A stretch of DNA of 64,000 nucleotides from Anodontia alba (GCA_964016985.1 OZ024830.1:76911763-76975762); one strand, 5' to 3'. Shown: positions 39,801-45,054, numbered from the stretch's first letter. Numbers and translations: made by a program. The notes: generated by a model not told the origin, from the letters alone.

Positions 39801-41074
39801 GTGTTTCTCCCGTTTCTTTTGGTGACTGATGATGGCATTATACTCATTGTGGCTTTTCCTGTGTTACTATTACTCCACGCACTGTTCACTTTGAAATTCT
39901 TTAAATTAACTTTATTGTAGCCTCGTCATTTAATTATCTTTATTAGATTTTCTTTGTTGTGGCTGAACCATTAGAATTTTTCTGCCAAGCAGTTCTTCCA
40001 GTTCAAGATGACTTCAAGAGGTAAAAAGGATATGTACACTATATTTTGATTTACTCTTTTGAGGATGGACCATTTCAGTTATATCCGCGCAGTAAACTTT
40101 AGTCTGAGAGTATTAAAACAGGTAAGCAATATTCGTGCATTTCATTAAGTACATTAGCTATCTGGGCTAATTTAGCTATTCCGGTGCCATTTTTTCCAAT
40201 CGAAATAATTATAGCCGGTAAAAATTATTTGTGCACTTTGTTGTATACTTCTTTAGAATCATTTATTGTAATCAGACTAATTAAGCTGTCTATGCATTGT
40301 GTTTCTACTAACCATATTTGGCTTTATAAGCAGGGCTTATATAGCTATCCCTCCACAATTGTTCAAGTTCAATAAACGCCAAAAAAGATTGCCTGTGGAA
40401 ACAAAGAAAACATTACTGATTAGAAACAGTGGTCTCGCGTTTATTGAGATTCTTCATTAGCAGTAATGAAGTTAACGCCCTCTAGCGTATACATGAGCAG
40501 AACTCCATTTTCAAAGATACCACAATAGGCCCAATGATCCCAAAGGAAATAAAATATAATTTGCACTATGGTGAAGTACGGGGAGACGTTCTAAGGCCGC
40601 CATACGGCGCTAACACCAGCTGCAGTGTAGTAAAATAAACGTCCAAAAGAGTGCCAGTGGAAATGAAGAACAAATTACGGATTAGAAAACGGGATTCTCG
40701 GTTTTATTCAGACTCTTCATAAGCAGTAATGAAGTTTGCAACATTGCTTACGCCCTCTAGCGTATACATGAGCAAGACTATTATAGCACATACGAAGTAT
40801 TTATATACTTCGTTAAATTTTGCATTTAAAGTCGAGCTTTTATAAATATCCCTACACAAATGTCTAGTTGAAAACTATTATAGCAAGTAAGAAGTTTTTA
40901 TGCACTTCGTTAGCTGCCATGTGGCGGCGGTAGAACGTCTCCCCGTACATCACCATAGTGCAGATTATATGTATCTATTTGAGGTTGTTTTTGTAAAATG
41001 CGTATGCATTTGGAGAACAATGGTTTTCTTCCAGTTTTATTGGGTTCTTAGTTCTCTATTCACCCCAACTTTTA

Positions 41075-41109
<35 letters not shown>

Positions 41110-44100
41110 AAGTCACACTTTTGCAGCAGAGAACTGTGCTATTGGTAACATAGTGAAATAAAAAAAAATGGGAAGTACTGTGTAGAATGAATGTAGCAAT
41201 GTGTGTTTTGCTCATTTAAAAGAGAAATGAACAGTTTTCCCGTAGGAGCCCCAATTTGACCATTCAACCTGAAATAAGCTTGTTGCTGTCAATATTCGTA
41301 CACGTTTGAATTTTTTCATTTTTTTTTCGTCGTACTACGAAGAGGAATCAAAAGATATTTTTCTTTGTTTACGATTGGAATATGCATTCTCAAATCGAAC
41401 GGATTATAAGCTGGTTTAATAATACAGTTTTTAATTTGATATTCAAACATGGAAAAAATTTGGGCCGAAAGAAAACGTTATGAGTGGAGAAAAGAACGAA
41501 ACACTGCTACATAGATGATTTCGGATATAGTATGTTCGGCCTAGGCTGTTGATGGCGACATATAATTATGTATGCGGGCTAGAAAACAGACGATCATAGT
41601 TGATTTTTTACATAGCTCTGGTAACGTCTATAATGTTTTTATCGTTGAGTATTGCGATAATTTATATAATTACAACCTTTCATAAATTATAACATTTTTT
41701 CACTATACTACGATCTATAGGGAGCTAAGTAATGCATGACAGATTAGTTTCCCGGCGTATTGATGCTTTGCATCAATGTTTTCTTGTTTCTTTTGGGATC
41801 ATTGAGCCAATTGTTGTGTATTTTAAAATGGAGTTCTGCTCATGTATACGCTAGAGGGCATAAGCAGTGTTGCAAACTTCATTACTGCTTATGAGAGTCT
41901 CAGTAAAACCGAGACTCCCATTTTCTAATCCGTAGTGTGTTCTTTGTTTCCAAAGGCAATCTTTTTGACATTTATTATAAAACTATCCCTACACAATTGT
42001 TCCAGTTGAAGACTACTTTAACATGAAAGCAGTATTTGTACCCTTCGTAAGATTTTGTGCTTGTAGCCGGGCTTATTTCTTGCTGTTGATTCCTTTTCGT
42101 GGATCATCTCTGTATTCGTTTGATTTTTATGTTCTCGTAGATGTTGCATTGATGAGTTAGAAGCCCTTAACGCGGACTGAAAAAATGTCTTGTGTATACC
42201 ACGGCAGAACTAAGGGCGAGGGATGTGGCCACGTGAAATCGATTTAACTCCCCACCCCTAGTAAAATTATTACTGACCGTTCCAAGGCGGTGCTTCTGTC
42301 GTGGTTTGGTTTACTACTTCTATCATTGTATGTCTTTGCATGTACGTCCTGGTGAAATTTGTATTTTGGATAGCCATTTGGCCAATTTTGGGGAAAGAAA
42401 CTGTCCTTTCTGCTTGTAGTGTTTTGATTGCCGTGCCATTGCTTTAAGTGTGTCATTCTTTCCCTTTGGTGTCTTAGACGGAAGGTGTTAGGTAATTGTA
42501 TCGATTCCTGATCATTGCCTTCCTTTCTATTTATATAGCTATACCTTTACAATTGTTCTAGCTGAAGGTTATTATAGCAAGTTAGATGTATCTGTACACT
42601 TTACTGAGATTTCGTGTTTTAAGCCCGGCTTATATATCTATTCATATCTTATTTTTCTGATCAAAGATTAATATAGCTTGTTAGATTTCATGTTTGTAGT
42701 TAGGCTAATTTAGCTACCCCTTCACTATTTTCTAGTCGAAGGTTATTATATCAATTAAAAAGTATGTGTACACTTTGTAACATTCACTTCCTTGTAGCCA
42801 GACTAATTTAGCTGTCTACACTATATTTCTGCTCAAAGCTTTTAGCAGACAGGAAATATGTGTGCACTTTTTTACACTCCTGTTTAGAAGTCGGTCTAAT
42901 ATAGCTATCCCTATTACATTTTGTAGTTTAAGCAAGAAGTATTTGTACACTTCGTTAGATTTCGTGTTTGAAGCAGGACTTTTATAGCTATCGCAACACT
43001 ATTGTTCTGATGGAAGATGTTTATAGCAAGTAAGAGGTGCTTGTGCACTTCGTTAGATTTCGTGTTTTGTAGCCAGATTAATGTAGCTAAAAGCCATGAG
43101 GTATTGATATTTTTCTTATTTCTCTGCTGAAGCATATATGTTATTACATGCGCCTCGCTTCCGTGGCGCTTCTAAAGAGTACCAATAACCTATGTTTTCA
43201 TGAATAAGAAACAGTAATTAGATTTATACTCATCTGGAGCTATGTAAACTATGGCAATTTCATTATACAGTGTAAAATAAAGAAGGTTCTATTATTAAAC
43301 TCATTATGACTGGCTGCGAGGTTATAAAACATTGTTGTGCTCAACTCAGCTAAGCAAGAAATTGTCTCTGCTAATACATATGAGAATGCCAATAATAGTT
43401 GATACATTCATATTTATTAGCAGAGAAATTTTTATGGTAAACTATTTTAACAAGAAAGAATTCGAATTTGTCAGTAATGTGTGATGTATTAGCAGGACAA
43501 ATTTCATGTTCAACTGAGTTGAACTCGTAAAAAAAGTTTTATAACCTCTGGTCCAGATTATGCAATCAAACGGTTTCTGGAAATAACGAACAAAAACTCT
43601 AGTTGGATATGCGGTGGCGCTTCTAATGGGTGCCCACATAACATATCTTCGAGGAAAATAAGAAAATTATTCATCAGGGACCTGTTGTTCAAAACTAATC
43701 GGATGTCGTTAGTTAACGTATCGTTAAAACTTTGTTCATTAAATATGGCATACACGCTAATATTTTTGCTGATAAAAAAGATGAGTAGCTTTTGCAAAAG
43801 CTAACGAGCTCGTTAAGCTAAGGAAGATTTGAAAAAACTGGGCCCTGGTCATCTAGAGCTATGTAAGCCCTAATATTTCCATCATATAAGCAGGAGCAAG
43901 CGAGGAAATTTATATTACTAAGTATATTAATGCATATTTATGCTGTATAAAAAGTACAGAAATGATAAACTAATTAAAATTAAAACGAGACTTAAAAATG
44001 AAAACAATGTGAAGATTCACTTGATAATATATACTCCTATGTACCTCTGCTATCACTATACAATATAGGAAACACGGAGTATACACTAAGCAATGAATAG

Positions 44101-45054
44101 CCTTAATTCTATTAGCGGACAGCATATGGCCTCAGCTGGCATACACCGTTGAGACAATGTAGCATCAACGTCGAAGCGTCTGCATCGACGTTGAAGCGAC
44201 GTTGTATGAACGTCATGTGCCTGCAGGGGTACAAAACTTTGGTGGCATATAACTGACATCTAAATATTGAGATACTAAGTCGACTTCTTCTGCTTTTATC
44301 TCGACTTACAATGTATGACGATGCTATATCGACTTCCGTTGATAATGGTTATCGCGTCTGCAGGTCGTAATATTGCTCTAAGCTGCCTTCAAGAAAACAA
44401 AGCGTGTTAACATTGTATGACGACTTATTTTCTACTATTTTTTCTCGACTTCCGGTTCTTTTACATGTCATGATTTGCCATTTAGCGTTGAGATACGTTT
44501 TCGTAGTCGTGAAAGTTTATTTTTAGACCAAAATCACACAGGCAGCGCCAGTCTTGTTGCAATCGCAGAGTTGTTTACAAGAAACGATAATTATATAATA
44601 TCTATATGCCACCAAACACTATATTAAGCCCTAAACTTAATACGTCACATCGTCCCGAATTTAAGTACCTCGACCGGCATAGTCAGTATCTGACTATCAT
44701 TATCTTCTGAACAAATCCTACTATATAACATGACCACAAGTCGAGATAATAATTATAATGTCGACATATAGTTGTAAAAGTGTTTCGTGATGCTGACGTT
44801 GTGGATGACACTTCAGGACAGTATTACGACTTGCAGTCGCGATAATTTTGTCAACGGAAGTCGATATAGTATCAGGTCATACATTTTAAGTCAACATAAA
44901 AGCAGAAAAAGTCGACTTAGTATCTCAATATTTAGATGTCAGTTATATGCCACCATACAACTTAAATGTTTTTTTTTTCTGTTTTATTTTGAAGGAGGAT
45001 TTGGATACAGCAAAAGCAGAAATTGAAATTGAATCATATATTAGACGAAAGTAG
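4097..45054 (+). CDS. Partial 10-exon gene: beta-1,4-galactosyltransferase fused to a SENP/Ulp1-like (C48) domain
   Basis: Spliced model: exons 4097-4284, 19465-19587, 25976-26080, 26955-27093, 29678-29764, 32408-32578, 33813-33892, 36833-36890, 39038-39133 and 44995-45054. Together they give 1107 nt, 368 codons plus TAG, in one uninterrupted phase. All introns are GT-AG. Exons 1-4 read as a family-7 beta4-galactosyltransferase: FNRG, HDVDLLP (Mn/UDP-sugar site), GWGGEDDD (acceptor/catalytic site), RPDKMIGTYR, PHTSD (metal His) and DDGLNS. This enzyme normally sits in the Golgi lumen; the cytosolic tail, TM anchor and first catalytic exon must lie upstream of the window. Exons 5-10 read as a SENP peptidase core: IINSYF, GHW, FDPVGS, KKYDSGLL and a C-terminal FQQEDLD helix. 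Seen: motifs, phases and splice sites. Inferred: that both halves form one transcript. Alternatives are two adjacent genes, with the second start unseen, or read-through splicing. Confidence 0.72.
4355..4540 (-). repeat. Interspersed repeat, 'CTGATCAGA..TCGCTGGGCGCA' family
   Basis: Related to 32625-32830 and 55085-55180; all contain CTGATCAGA-type and GCTGGGxGCACAT-type blocks. The tail of the + strand ORF crossing this region is repeat, not exon. Confidence 0.5.
4945..4997 (+). mobile_element. MITE family 1, copy C, left part (split)
   Basis: CATCATGAAAACACGCCTAT through CCCCACTTTT matches the first ~50 bp of the family 1 consensus, then stops at the start of the tandem-array element. The rest of the same consensus resumes at 13424. 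Confidence 0.8.
4998..7832 (+). mobile_element. Tandem-core (pearl-like) element 1, ~166-bp units
   Basis: The left module (AGGTCACCTGAGCC, then GGTATTGTGATCAC, then GTC/GTCC triplets at 5041-5090) is followed by one diverged unit. About 14-15 tandem units of ~166 bp come next; each contains CAGAAACCACT, TCCTCTACCAAGATTGTTCA, ATGGCCGCCAGGGGGCGGGG and CCCTATATATCTATATAG. Units decay towards the right end. The right terminus has CAGGTGAGCGATATAG-like sequence (here CATGTGAGCGATATAGG) and a hairpin, GGACCAT-C-ATGGTCC (7815-7829). Layout matches the bivalve pearl-type elements known from the literature. Peptides read from it are artefacts of repetition. Confidence 0.8.
7833..9788. other. 1.95-kb segment between the two arrays, with a 270-bp internal duplication
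   Basis: No gene recognised. Direct copies at 8029-8300 and 8907-9187 (about 878 bp apart) share TTACATGACCCAAATAAGA, CTTACTAGTTGATGGAACCT and TTTCAGAGCATCC. A short tandem of ~45-60 bp (GATATGCAAACACTA, TTTAACAAACTAT) lies at 9428-9600. It looks like DNA caught between two tandem-core elements. Confidence 0.6.
9789..13424 (+). mobile_element. Tandem-core (pearl-like) element 2, ~166-bp units
   Basis: Same layout as element 1: left module from AGCTCACCTGAGCC with GTC/GTCC triplets, a diverged first unit, then about 20 units. The right end CAGGTGAGCGATATAG is followed by hairpin GGACCAT-C-ATGGTCC (13407-13421). Left (GCTCACCTGA) and right (TCAGGTGAGC) termini are inverted repeats. Some units carry GGGG expansions (11301-11319). 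A 310-bp two-unit segment is repeated at an offset of 1009 bp. Confidence 0.8.
13424..13654 (+). mobile_element. MITE family 1, copy C, right part (split)
   Basis: TTTTATAGTAAAACTG... resumes the family 1 consensus exactly where the left part at 4997 broke off. It runs through the palindrome (13480-13560) to GCATGTTTTCGTAATG. Confidence 0.8.
13655..14579. other. Intronic sequence, no gene recognised
   Basis: Near 13655-13770 there is a degenerate copy of the interspersed family with CACxAGCTGxAGTGAAAAT. The rest is unremarkable, with short ORFs lacking any recognisable content. Confidence 0.35.
14588..15222 (+). pseudogene. LINE copy 1 endonuclease remnant
   Basis: Reads in pieces: ELDRYKVEIAALSETRL, then EVGAGYTFFWSGRKKEERRE, then [20 protein letters not shown] is an APE-endonuclease motif. 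Compared with copy 2 there is +1 in CTTCACAG (versus CTTGCAG), a 2-nt loss near 14914, and a TGA after CNSN near 15068. Confidence 0.8.
15223..15518 (+). repeat. 148-bp tandem duplication inside LINE copy 1
   Basis: GGATGTCAGAGTGACTAAAA starts at 15223 and again at 15371, and both copies continue alike. Each carries the same 22-nt deletion after GGTGCAGAC relative to copy 2, so the deletion came before the duplication. Confidence 0.85.
15395..17011 (+). pseudogene. LINE copy 1 reverse transcriptase ORF (538 aa)
   Basis: RNA-dependent DNA polymerase of a non-LTR element. Visible motifs: GSDAIPAEIYKAGG (about 260), HRGISLLSVAGKILARVL, QCGFRKNRGT, motif A FVDLTKAFD (Asp382), GVKQGCVLASTLFS, and motif C FLFADD (Asp503-504). 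The start ATG is secondary: the 22-nt deletion has moved the upstream frame, so this ORF begins inside former endonuclease sequence. It ends early at IKKD because an A run (AGCATAAAAAAAG) has one base more than in copy 2. No expression is implied. Confidence 0.9.
17012..17850 (+). pseudogene. LINE copy 1 C-terminal region with zinc finger remnant
   Basis: Frame resumes as KGQRLQVVDKFTYLGSTLS, then LLYACETWTV, shifts by a 1-nt loss near 17298, and continues LNHFHTSCLRK..IKWQDRIPDTEVL. It stops at TAG 17645-17647 where copy 2 has TGG. A further 1-nt deletion precedes the terminal finger (CSVCSRQFRA..LISHLRTH). Confidence 0.85.
18215..18660. mobile_element. Foldback element with ~100-bp inverted arms
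   Basis: The left arm (CGCAATTTGTAATAAACTTT ... CTTGTATCTTCGTTACAACT, 18219-18310) is the complement of 18553-18655. A third, direct copy of part of the arm lies at 18445-18510. A poly-T run (18381-18412) sits in the middle. Another long poly-T is at 18767-18801. Confidence 0.6.
18790..19464. other. Intron end: degenerate repeats and a hairpin before the WGGEDDD exon
   Basis: A degenerate palindromic core lies at 18805-18880. A fragment of the 171-430 family (ATTGTTTCCAAAGGCAATC) is near 19258-19277. A clean hairpin is listed separately. There is no other coding content. Confidence 0.45.
19365..19399. repeat. Perfect 17-bp hairpin 66 nt upstream of an exon
   Basis: The arms TCATTAGAAGCGCCTCG and CGAGGCGCTTCTAATGA flank a single C. 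It is a copy of the MITE palindromic core and lies near the expected branch-point zone of the exon at 19465. Confidence 0.85.
19465..19587 (+). CDS. Beta4-GalT exon with LPYKDY and WGGEDDD motifs (123 nt)
   Basis: The acceptor is a TTTATTTATTTATTTGCAG tract; the donor is AAG|GTAAATG. One base completes the Gly codon left by the previous exon, and two are left over. It encodes LPYKDYAGGVIAL, then NINGFSNLYFGWGGEDDDVW. The GWGGEDDD block carries the catalytic Glu/Asp residues of beta4-galactosyltransferases. The usual Trp two residues before the second W is Phe here (YFGWGG). The 123-nt length equals, from memory, the corresponding vertebrate exon. Its last 43 nt are the first unit of the 66-bp tandem array that follows. 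Confidence 0.9.
19545..22195 (+). repeat. 66-bp minisatellite, ~40 units, derived from the GalT exon end and its splice donor
   Basis: Unit 1 begins in the exon at TCTATTTTGGTTGGGG (19545); unit 2 repeats it exactly 66 bp later (19611). The consensus unit reads TTCTTTGGTTGAGGAGGAGA, GGATGACGGCGTTTGGAGCA, then |GTAAATGTGACCATGTTATA. About 43 nt is exonic (SNLYFGWGGEDDDVWTR) and 23 nt intronic. Most units changed TGG to TGA. Because 66 is a multiple of 3, both strands show 60-110-codon ORFs; these are not genes. Nearly every unit keeps a donor-like AG|GTAAAT. Confidence 0.92.
22196..23395. other. Intronic sequence with degenerate interspersed repeats
   Basis: 22600-22930 holds two partial copies of a family with CTGGGCCAGACTAGCTATTT / CAGTGAGCCTCATATAAA, also seen near 19130, 35320-35540, 37270-37480 and 37840-38070. 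22960-23170 carries another repeat (ACGAAGGCTTAGATCAGC). No exon seen. Confidence 0.4.
23396..23592. mobile_element. MITE family 4 copy
   Basis: The inverted arms include CTGCATACCAAGCCCCTTCT and AGAAGAGGCTTAGTATGCAG, with GGGGACACTACTTTTGTGG outside. The spacing and layout resemble the other family 4 copies. Confidence 0.6.
23880..25140 (-). pseudogene. Degenerate LINE remnant of a different family, with MITE insertion
   Basis: On the minus strand, 25140-24960 reads as REEVVTSINALKKRKSAGAD with NILAEVGQAECEAVIDAM, a reverse-transcriptase approach motif. 24350-24150 reads as SKVGLMRSLVTSTFLIACRH then WTLTAGLQKRSESFEISCYR. 24060-23960 reads as SSGMANPVRQGQLEVVKR. These fit the C-terminal half of a Jockey/RTE-like LINE. 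The RT core is deleted and stops are frequent. Confidence 0.65.
24638..24953. mobile_element. MITE family 8 copy (GATGGCTCG / TCGACTGTA ends)
   Basis: Matches 62213-62573 in order and content (GATGGCTCGTTTAC..., CTGGxGCxATGATTAACC, CTATGGTCCCAA, GCCATTGAATTTCGACTGTA), but lacks an intact palindromic core. It lies between the two halves of the LINE remnant. Confidence 0.55.
25141..25975. other. Intronic sequence; MITE family 4 fragments
   Basis: 25540-25760 carries family 4 parts (CTCTTCAGAAGAGGA hairpin; AAGTCACAAAATTTGTCTC; GTAGTGTCCCCTGGTATAAA). Otherwise nothing is recognised. Confidence 0.4.
25976..26080 (+). CDS. Beta4-GalT exon with RPDKMIGTYR and metal-site His (105 nt)
   Basis: The acceptor is ATTATATTCCAG and the donor AACAG|GTACGA. 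Base 1 completes AGA (Arg) from the previous exon. It encodes AKRLGYKMDRPDKMIGTYR, then ALPHTSDVHNPANKN. The R.GY.(I/M).RP..(I/V)G.YR...H..D..NP pattern is that of beta4-GalT enzymes. The His of PHTSD matches the metal ligand. The second protein ligand, Met in vertebrate B4GALT1 three residues before the His, is Ala here. The 105-nt length again equals the vertebrate exon (from memory). An internal ATG at 25998 has a good Kozak context but needs no role in this model. Confidence 0.87.
26600..26715. repeat. 37-bp direct duplication
   Basis: CACTTTACGACAGCTGCAGC occurs twice, 37 bp apart, in the intron between the third and fourth GalT exons of the window. Confidence 0.7.
26955..27093 (+). CDS. 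Beta4-GalT C-terminal exon, spliced onward
   Basis: The acceptor is GTACTTTTTTAG; the donor is a strong CAA|GTAAGAT. It encodes FKLLSNASARGQDDGLNSMN, then FRLLSLEERELYTLVYIKV and NETEVLQ. DGLNS and LYT..(V/I).V are the terminal block of beta4-galactosyltransferases, which normally stop within a few residues of it. Here no stop appears. Without splicing, the frame runs 58 more AT-rich, non-conserved codons to a stop ending at 27267. Phase at the donor is 0, matching the acceptor at 29678. Confidence 0.83.
27467..27472 (+). terminator. Candidate polyadenylation signal AATAAA
   Basis: AATAAA lies 200 nt past the in-frame stop that would end a retained-intron form of the GalT exon at 26955. It would fit an alternative short transcript ending in the galactosyltransferase. 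In an AT-rich intron the hexamer may be chance. Confidence 0.25.
27880..28145. repeat. Interspersed repeat ending in a perfect 28-bp hairpin
   Basis: 28081-28108 (TAAATAAACAAACAAATAAG...) is the exact complement of 28115-28142, with a 6-nt loop. The upstream 27880-28070 stretch (TGTTGAGGTTTTACGGC..GTATACTGGGCAGGC) has SINE-like character, but no clear A/B boxes. Confidence 0.6.
28976..29196. mobile_element. MITE family 3 (GGGCCC-GTTGTTC ends)
   Basis: The ends GGGCCCTGTTGTTCAAAG and GAACAACTAAGCCCTGG enclose an internal palindrome (GTGAGTAGC AAAA GCTACTCAC). Other copies: 43678-43846 and 56898-57133. Confidence 0.7.
29395..29605. mobile_element. MITE family 4 copy
   Basis: Contains AAGGATTTGCTCC, CGAAAGGTCTTGGTAAGCAG and AAGTTGTCTCCCTTGTAAAC in family order; the core is degenerate. 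It ends about 75 nt before the exon at 29678. Confidence 0.5.
29678..29764 (+). CDS. SENP-like domain, first exon (87 nt)
   Basis: The acceptor is TTGTCATATTTTAG and the donor AAG|GTAACA; phase 0 at both ends. It encodes TNVIRKINGIQIYESDMKTI, then RNNGPINDK. This fits the start of the Ulp1 fold (..I...D..TL....WLND), with the usual Trp of WLND replaced by Pro. A TAG sits in frame directly before the exon, so it has no upstream ATG of its own and must be reached by splicing. An internal Met at codon 17 would cut off the first strand. Confidence 0.75.
29870..29919. repeat. (CA)n microsatellite
   Basis: CACACA run with a few G interruptions, in the intron after the exon at 29678. Confidence 0.95.
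30118..30353. mobile_element. MITE family 2 (GGCCCCGAGGTTATAAAAC ends)
   Basis: GGCCCCGAGGTT at the left mirrors ATAACCTCGGCCC at the right, with CTCAGCTGAGTTGAGCATGA inside. Other copies: 34221-34412, 43317-43554, 49076-49222 (partial), 51463-51704. Confidence 0.75.
30354..32407. other. Intron, mostly unremarkable
   Basis: AT-rich sequence without recognisable exons. 31640-31800 holds a copy of the GACCGTTCCAAGGCG family (GTGCCCCGGGAAGTTTGTGC, GATTGTGGCATTTCC). Confidence 0.4.
32408..32578 (+). CDS. SENP-like domain exon with IINSYF and catalytic GHW (171 nt)
   Basis: The acceptor is GGATTTTTTCAG and the donor ATT|GTGAGT; phase 0 at both ends, 57 codons. It begins IINSYFQLLQEQ, equivalent to the IINFY helix of SENP enzymes, and ends ELIFIPVKTFGHWVLI. 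The His codon is at 32564-32566 and is followed by the conserved Trp. The spacing between the two blocks is normal for C48 peptidases. Confidence 0.83.
32625..33812. other. Intron with interspersed repeats
   Basis: 32625-32830 belongs to the CTGATCAGA family. 32865-33200 has SINE-like features: CCGTTCCAAGGCGGT, TTAGTGCGTTAGGAGTGC as a possible A-box, and GAGTTCGAATCCC as B-box. 33445-33640 is a family 4 MITE copy. Confidence 0.45.
33813..33892 (+). CDS. SENP-like domain exon with catalytic Asp (80 nt)
   Basis: The acceptor is TTTACCTTCCAG. It encodes VIFTKLQSIKCFDPVGSHTT, then DEVENV. FDPVGS corresponds to the YDSxG strand with the catalytic Asp (codon 33849-33851). Two donors are possible: GTAAGG after 33887, or GTATGG after 33892. 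Only the second keeps frame into the next exon; the first would meet TGA four codons in. Confidence 0.78.
34221..34412. mobile_element. MITE family 2 copy
   Basis: TTTTTTCATGCTCAACTCAG on the left is mirrored by TTGAGCATGAAAAAAG TTTTATAACCTC on the right. The outer left terminus is lost. Confidence 0.7.
34430..34740. repeat. ~29-bp minisatellite, about 10 units
   Basis: Units of the type AACAACATCACAGGGTAGCA CTCTATCG repeat with point changes. It starts just after the MITE family 2 copy. Confidence 0.85.
34741..36832. other. Intron; MITE family 4 copies, no gene recognised
   Basis: 35320-35540 is a fragment of the CAGACTAGCTA-type repeat. 35755-35900 and 36020-36175 are two MITE family 4 copies; the second has good ends (GGGAGGGAACTATAAAAATT left, AAGTTGTCTCCCTTATAA right). 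The rest is unremarkable. Confidence 0.45.
36833..36890 (+). CDS. SENP-like domain exon (58 nt)
   Basis: The acceptor is TATATTTTTCAG and the donor GAG|GTACGA. One base completes AGA, then 19 codons follow: QLYRDQFGIDVPGSKDHIE. It covers the variable stretch between the catalytic Asp strand and the active-site loop. Its support is mainly splice signals, phase and position. Confidence 0.68.
37034..37262. mobile_element. MITE family 10, good copy
   Basis: TTAACCCATTGAAGACTG and ..TCTTTAATGGGTTAAC are inverted ends. The internal block AGATCAGGCGCTGCAGAACG / GGTCAGGATCTCCACTG is shared with 56474-56701. Confidence 0.75.
37263..38416. other. Intron with interspersed repeats
   Basis: 37270-37480 and 37840-38070 are copies of the CCAGATTAGCTAGTGACGGCC-type family. 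37640-37690 is a palindromic core (TTAGAATCTCCTCGACGAGG). 38285-38400 is a family 4 fragment. Confidence 0.45.
38417..38670. repeat. GACCGTTCCAAGACGG-family repeat interrupted by a palindromic MITE
   Basis: The repeat starts at GACCGTTCCAAGACGG and continues after the insertion as TCTGTGGTTTTATATTTG to CTTGTGGCATTTCCTGG. It is split by the 108-bp element at 38454-38561. Confidence 0.65.
38454..38561. mobile_element. 108-bp fully palindromic MITE (CCCAGCTAGCATTC)
   Basis: The whole element is an inverted repeat: CCCAGCTAGCATTCTTCTTT...AAAGAATGCTTACTGGG with ATAGCGGGCC/GGCCCGCTAT inside. A second copy is at 54151-54257, and a half copy ends near 48329. Confidence 0.8.
38691..38965 (-). mobile_element. 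MITE family 1, copy D
   Basis: Reversed copy: CAGTACGAAAACATGCCTAT left and GGCATGTTTTCGTGATG right, with the palindrome at 38785-38860. It ends 72 nt before the exon carrying the Cys-to-Ser change. Confidence 0.75.
39038..39133 (+). CDS. SENP-like domain exon at the active-site cysteine position, Cys replaced by Ser (96 nt)
   Basis: The acceptor is CTATTCTTTTACAG and the donor CAG|GTACAG; phase 0, 32 codons. It encodes NIAYRNKKYDSGLLIMMYAK, then AVANRKQLEFQQ. The family pattern is Q-x5-C-G with (Y/S)DCG followed by a helix like MYAKCIA. Here DCG is DSG (AGT, 39068-39070) and the Gln six residues before is Arg (CGG, 39050-39052). Fold residues are conserved while both active-site residues are lost. 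Confidence 0.83.
39335..39720. mobile_element. Short tandem-core element, two ~150-bp units
   Basis: CCGCCACACGATAGATAG with GTCCGTCTGTCTGGACGTC leads into two related units. Both end AGCAAATTTCGTCAATTTTT GACAG-like (39495 and 39650). This is the same GTCC-plus-tandem-core plan as the larger arrays. Confidence 0.55.
39946..40123 (+). other. Possible but unneeded exons in the last intron
   Basis: 39954-40021 and 40105-40123 have GT-AG borders and compatible phase. They would insert IFFVVAEPLEFF... into the conserved LEFQQ|EDLD helix. Direct joining of 39133 to 44995 gives a better family match, so these are probably not used. Confidence 0.2.
40386..41970. repeat. Cluster of 'CCGTGTGGCAGCGG'-family copies, some inverted
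   Basis: 40386-40625 and 40650-40775 run in reverse, 40905-41010 and 41795-41970 forward, forming large inverted pairs. An (ATT)n microsatellite is at 41074-41107. Confidence 0.6.
41971..43316. other. Intron; low-copy repeats, no gene recognised
   Basis: 42270-42480 is a GACCGTTCCAAGGCGG-family copy. 42540-43080 has several degenerate ~85-100-bp repeats with TTCGTTAGATTTCGTGTTTG and TATAGCTATCC. 43135-43190 is a palindromic core (GCGCCTCGCTTCCGTGGCGC). Confidence 0.45.
43317..43554. mobile_element. MITE family 2 copy
   Basis: GAGGTTATAAAAC... left and ...GTTTTATAACCTC right, with diverged CTCAACTCAGCTAAGCA arms. Confidence 0.7.
43678..43846. mobile_element. MITE family 3 copy
   Basis: GGACCTGTTGTTCAAAACTA left and AAAAACTGGGCCC right, with AACGAGCTCGTTAAGCTA near the right end. 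Confidence 0.65.
44240..44955. mobile_element. Foldback element with ~135-bp inverted repeats, next to the last exon
   Basis: 44240-44377 and 44822-44955 are complementary with scattered mismatches. Shared pieces: TGGTGGCATATAACTGACAT, CTAAATATTGAGATACTAAG, ATCGACTTCCGTTGA. Flanks TACAAAACTT and TACAACTT may be a decayed target duplication. The right end is 39 nt before the terminal exon. Confidence 0.8.
44995..45054 (+). CDS. Terminal SENP-like exon with stop codon (60 nt)
   Basis: The acceptor is a long T tract ending TTTTATTTTGAAG. Phase 0; it encodes EDLDTAKAEIEIESYIRRK then TAG (45052-45054). Joined to the previous exon it gives LEFQQEDLD..., which matches the F.Q.D......R helix that closes SENP domains. 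The end of this exon is itself repeated downstream. Confidence 0.8.
   Translation, partial: EDLDTAKAEIEIESYIRRK

Noticed and set aside
39954..40123. Two extra coding exons in the last intron
   Set aside because: They are phase-compatible, but would break the conserved LEFQQ|EDLD junction; direct splicing to 44995 fits the family better.
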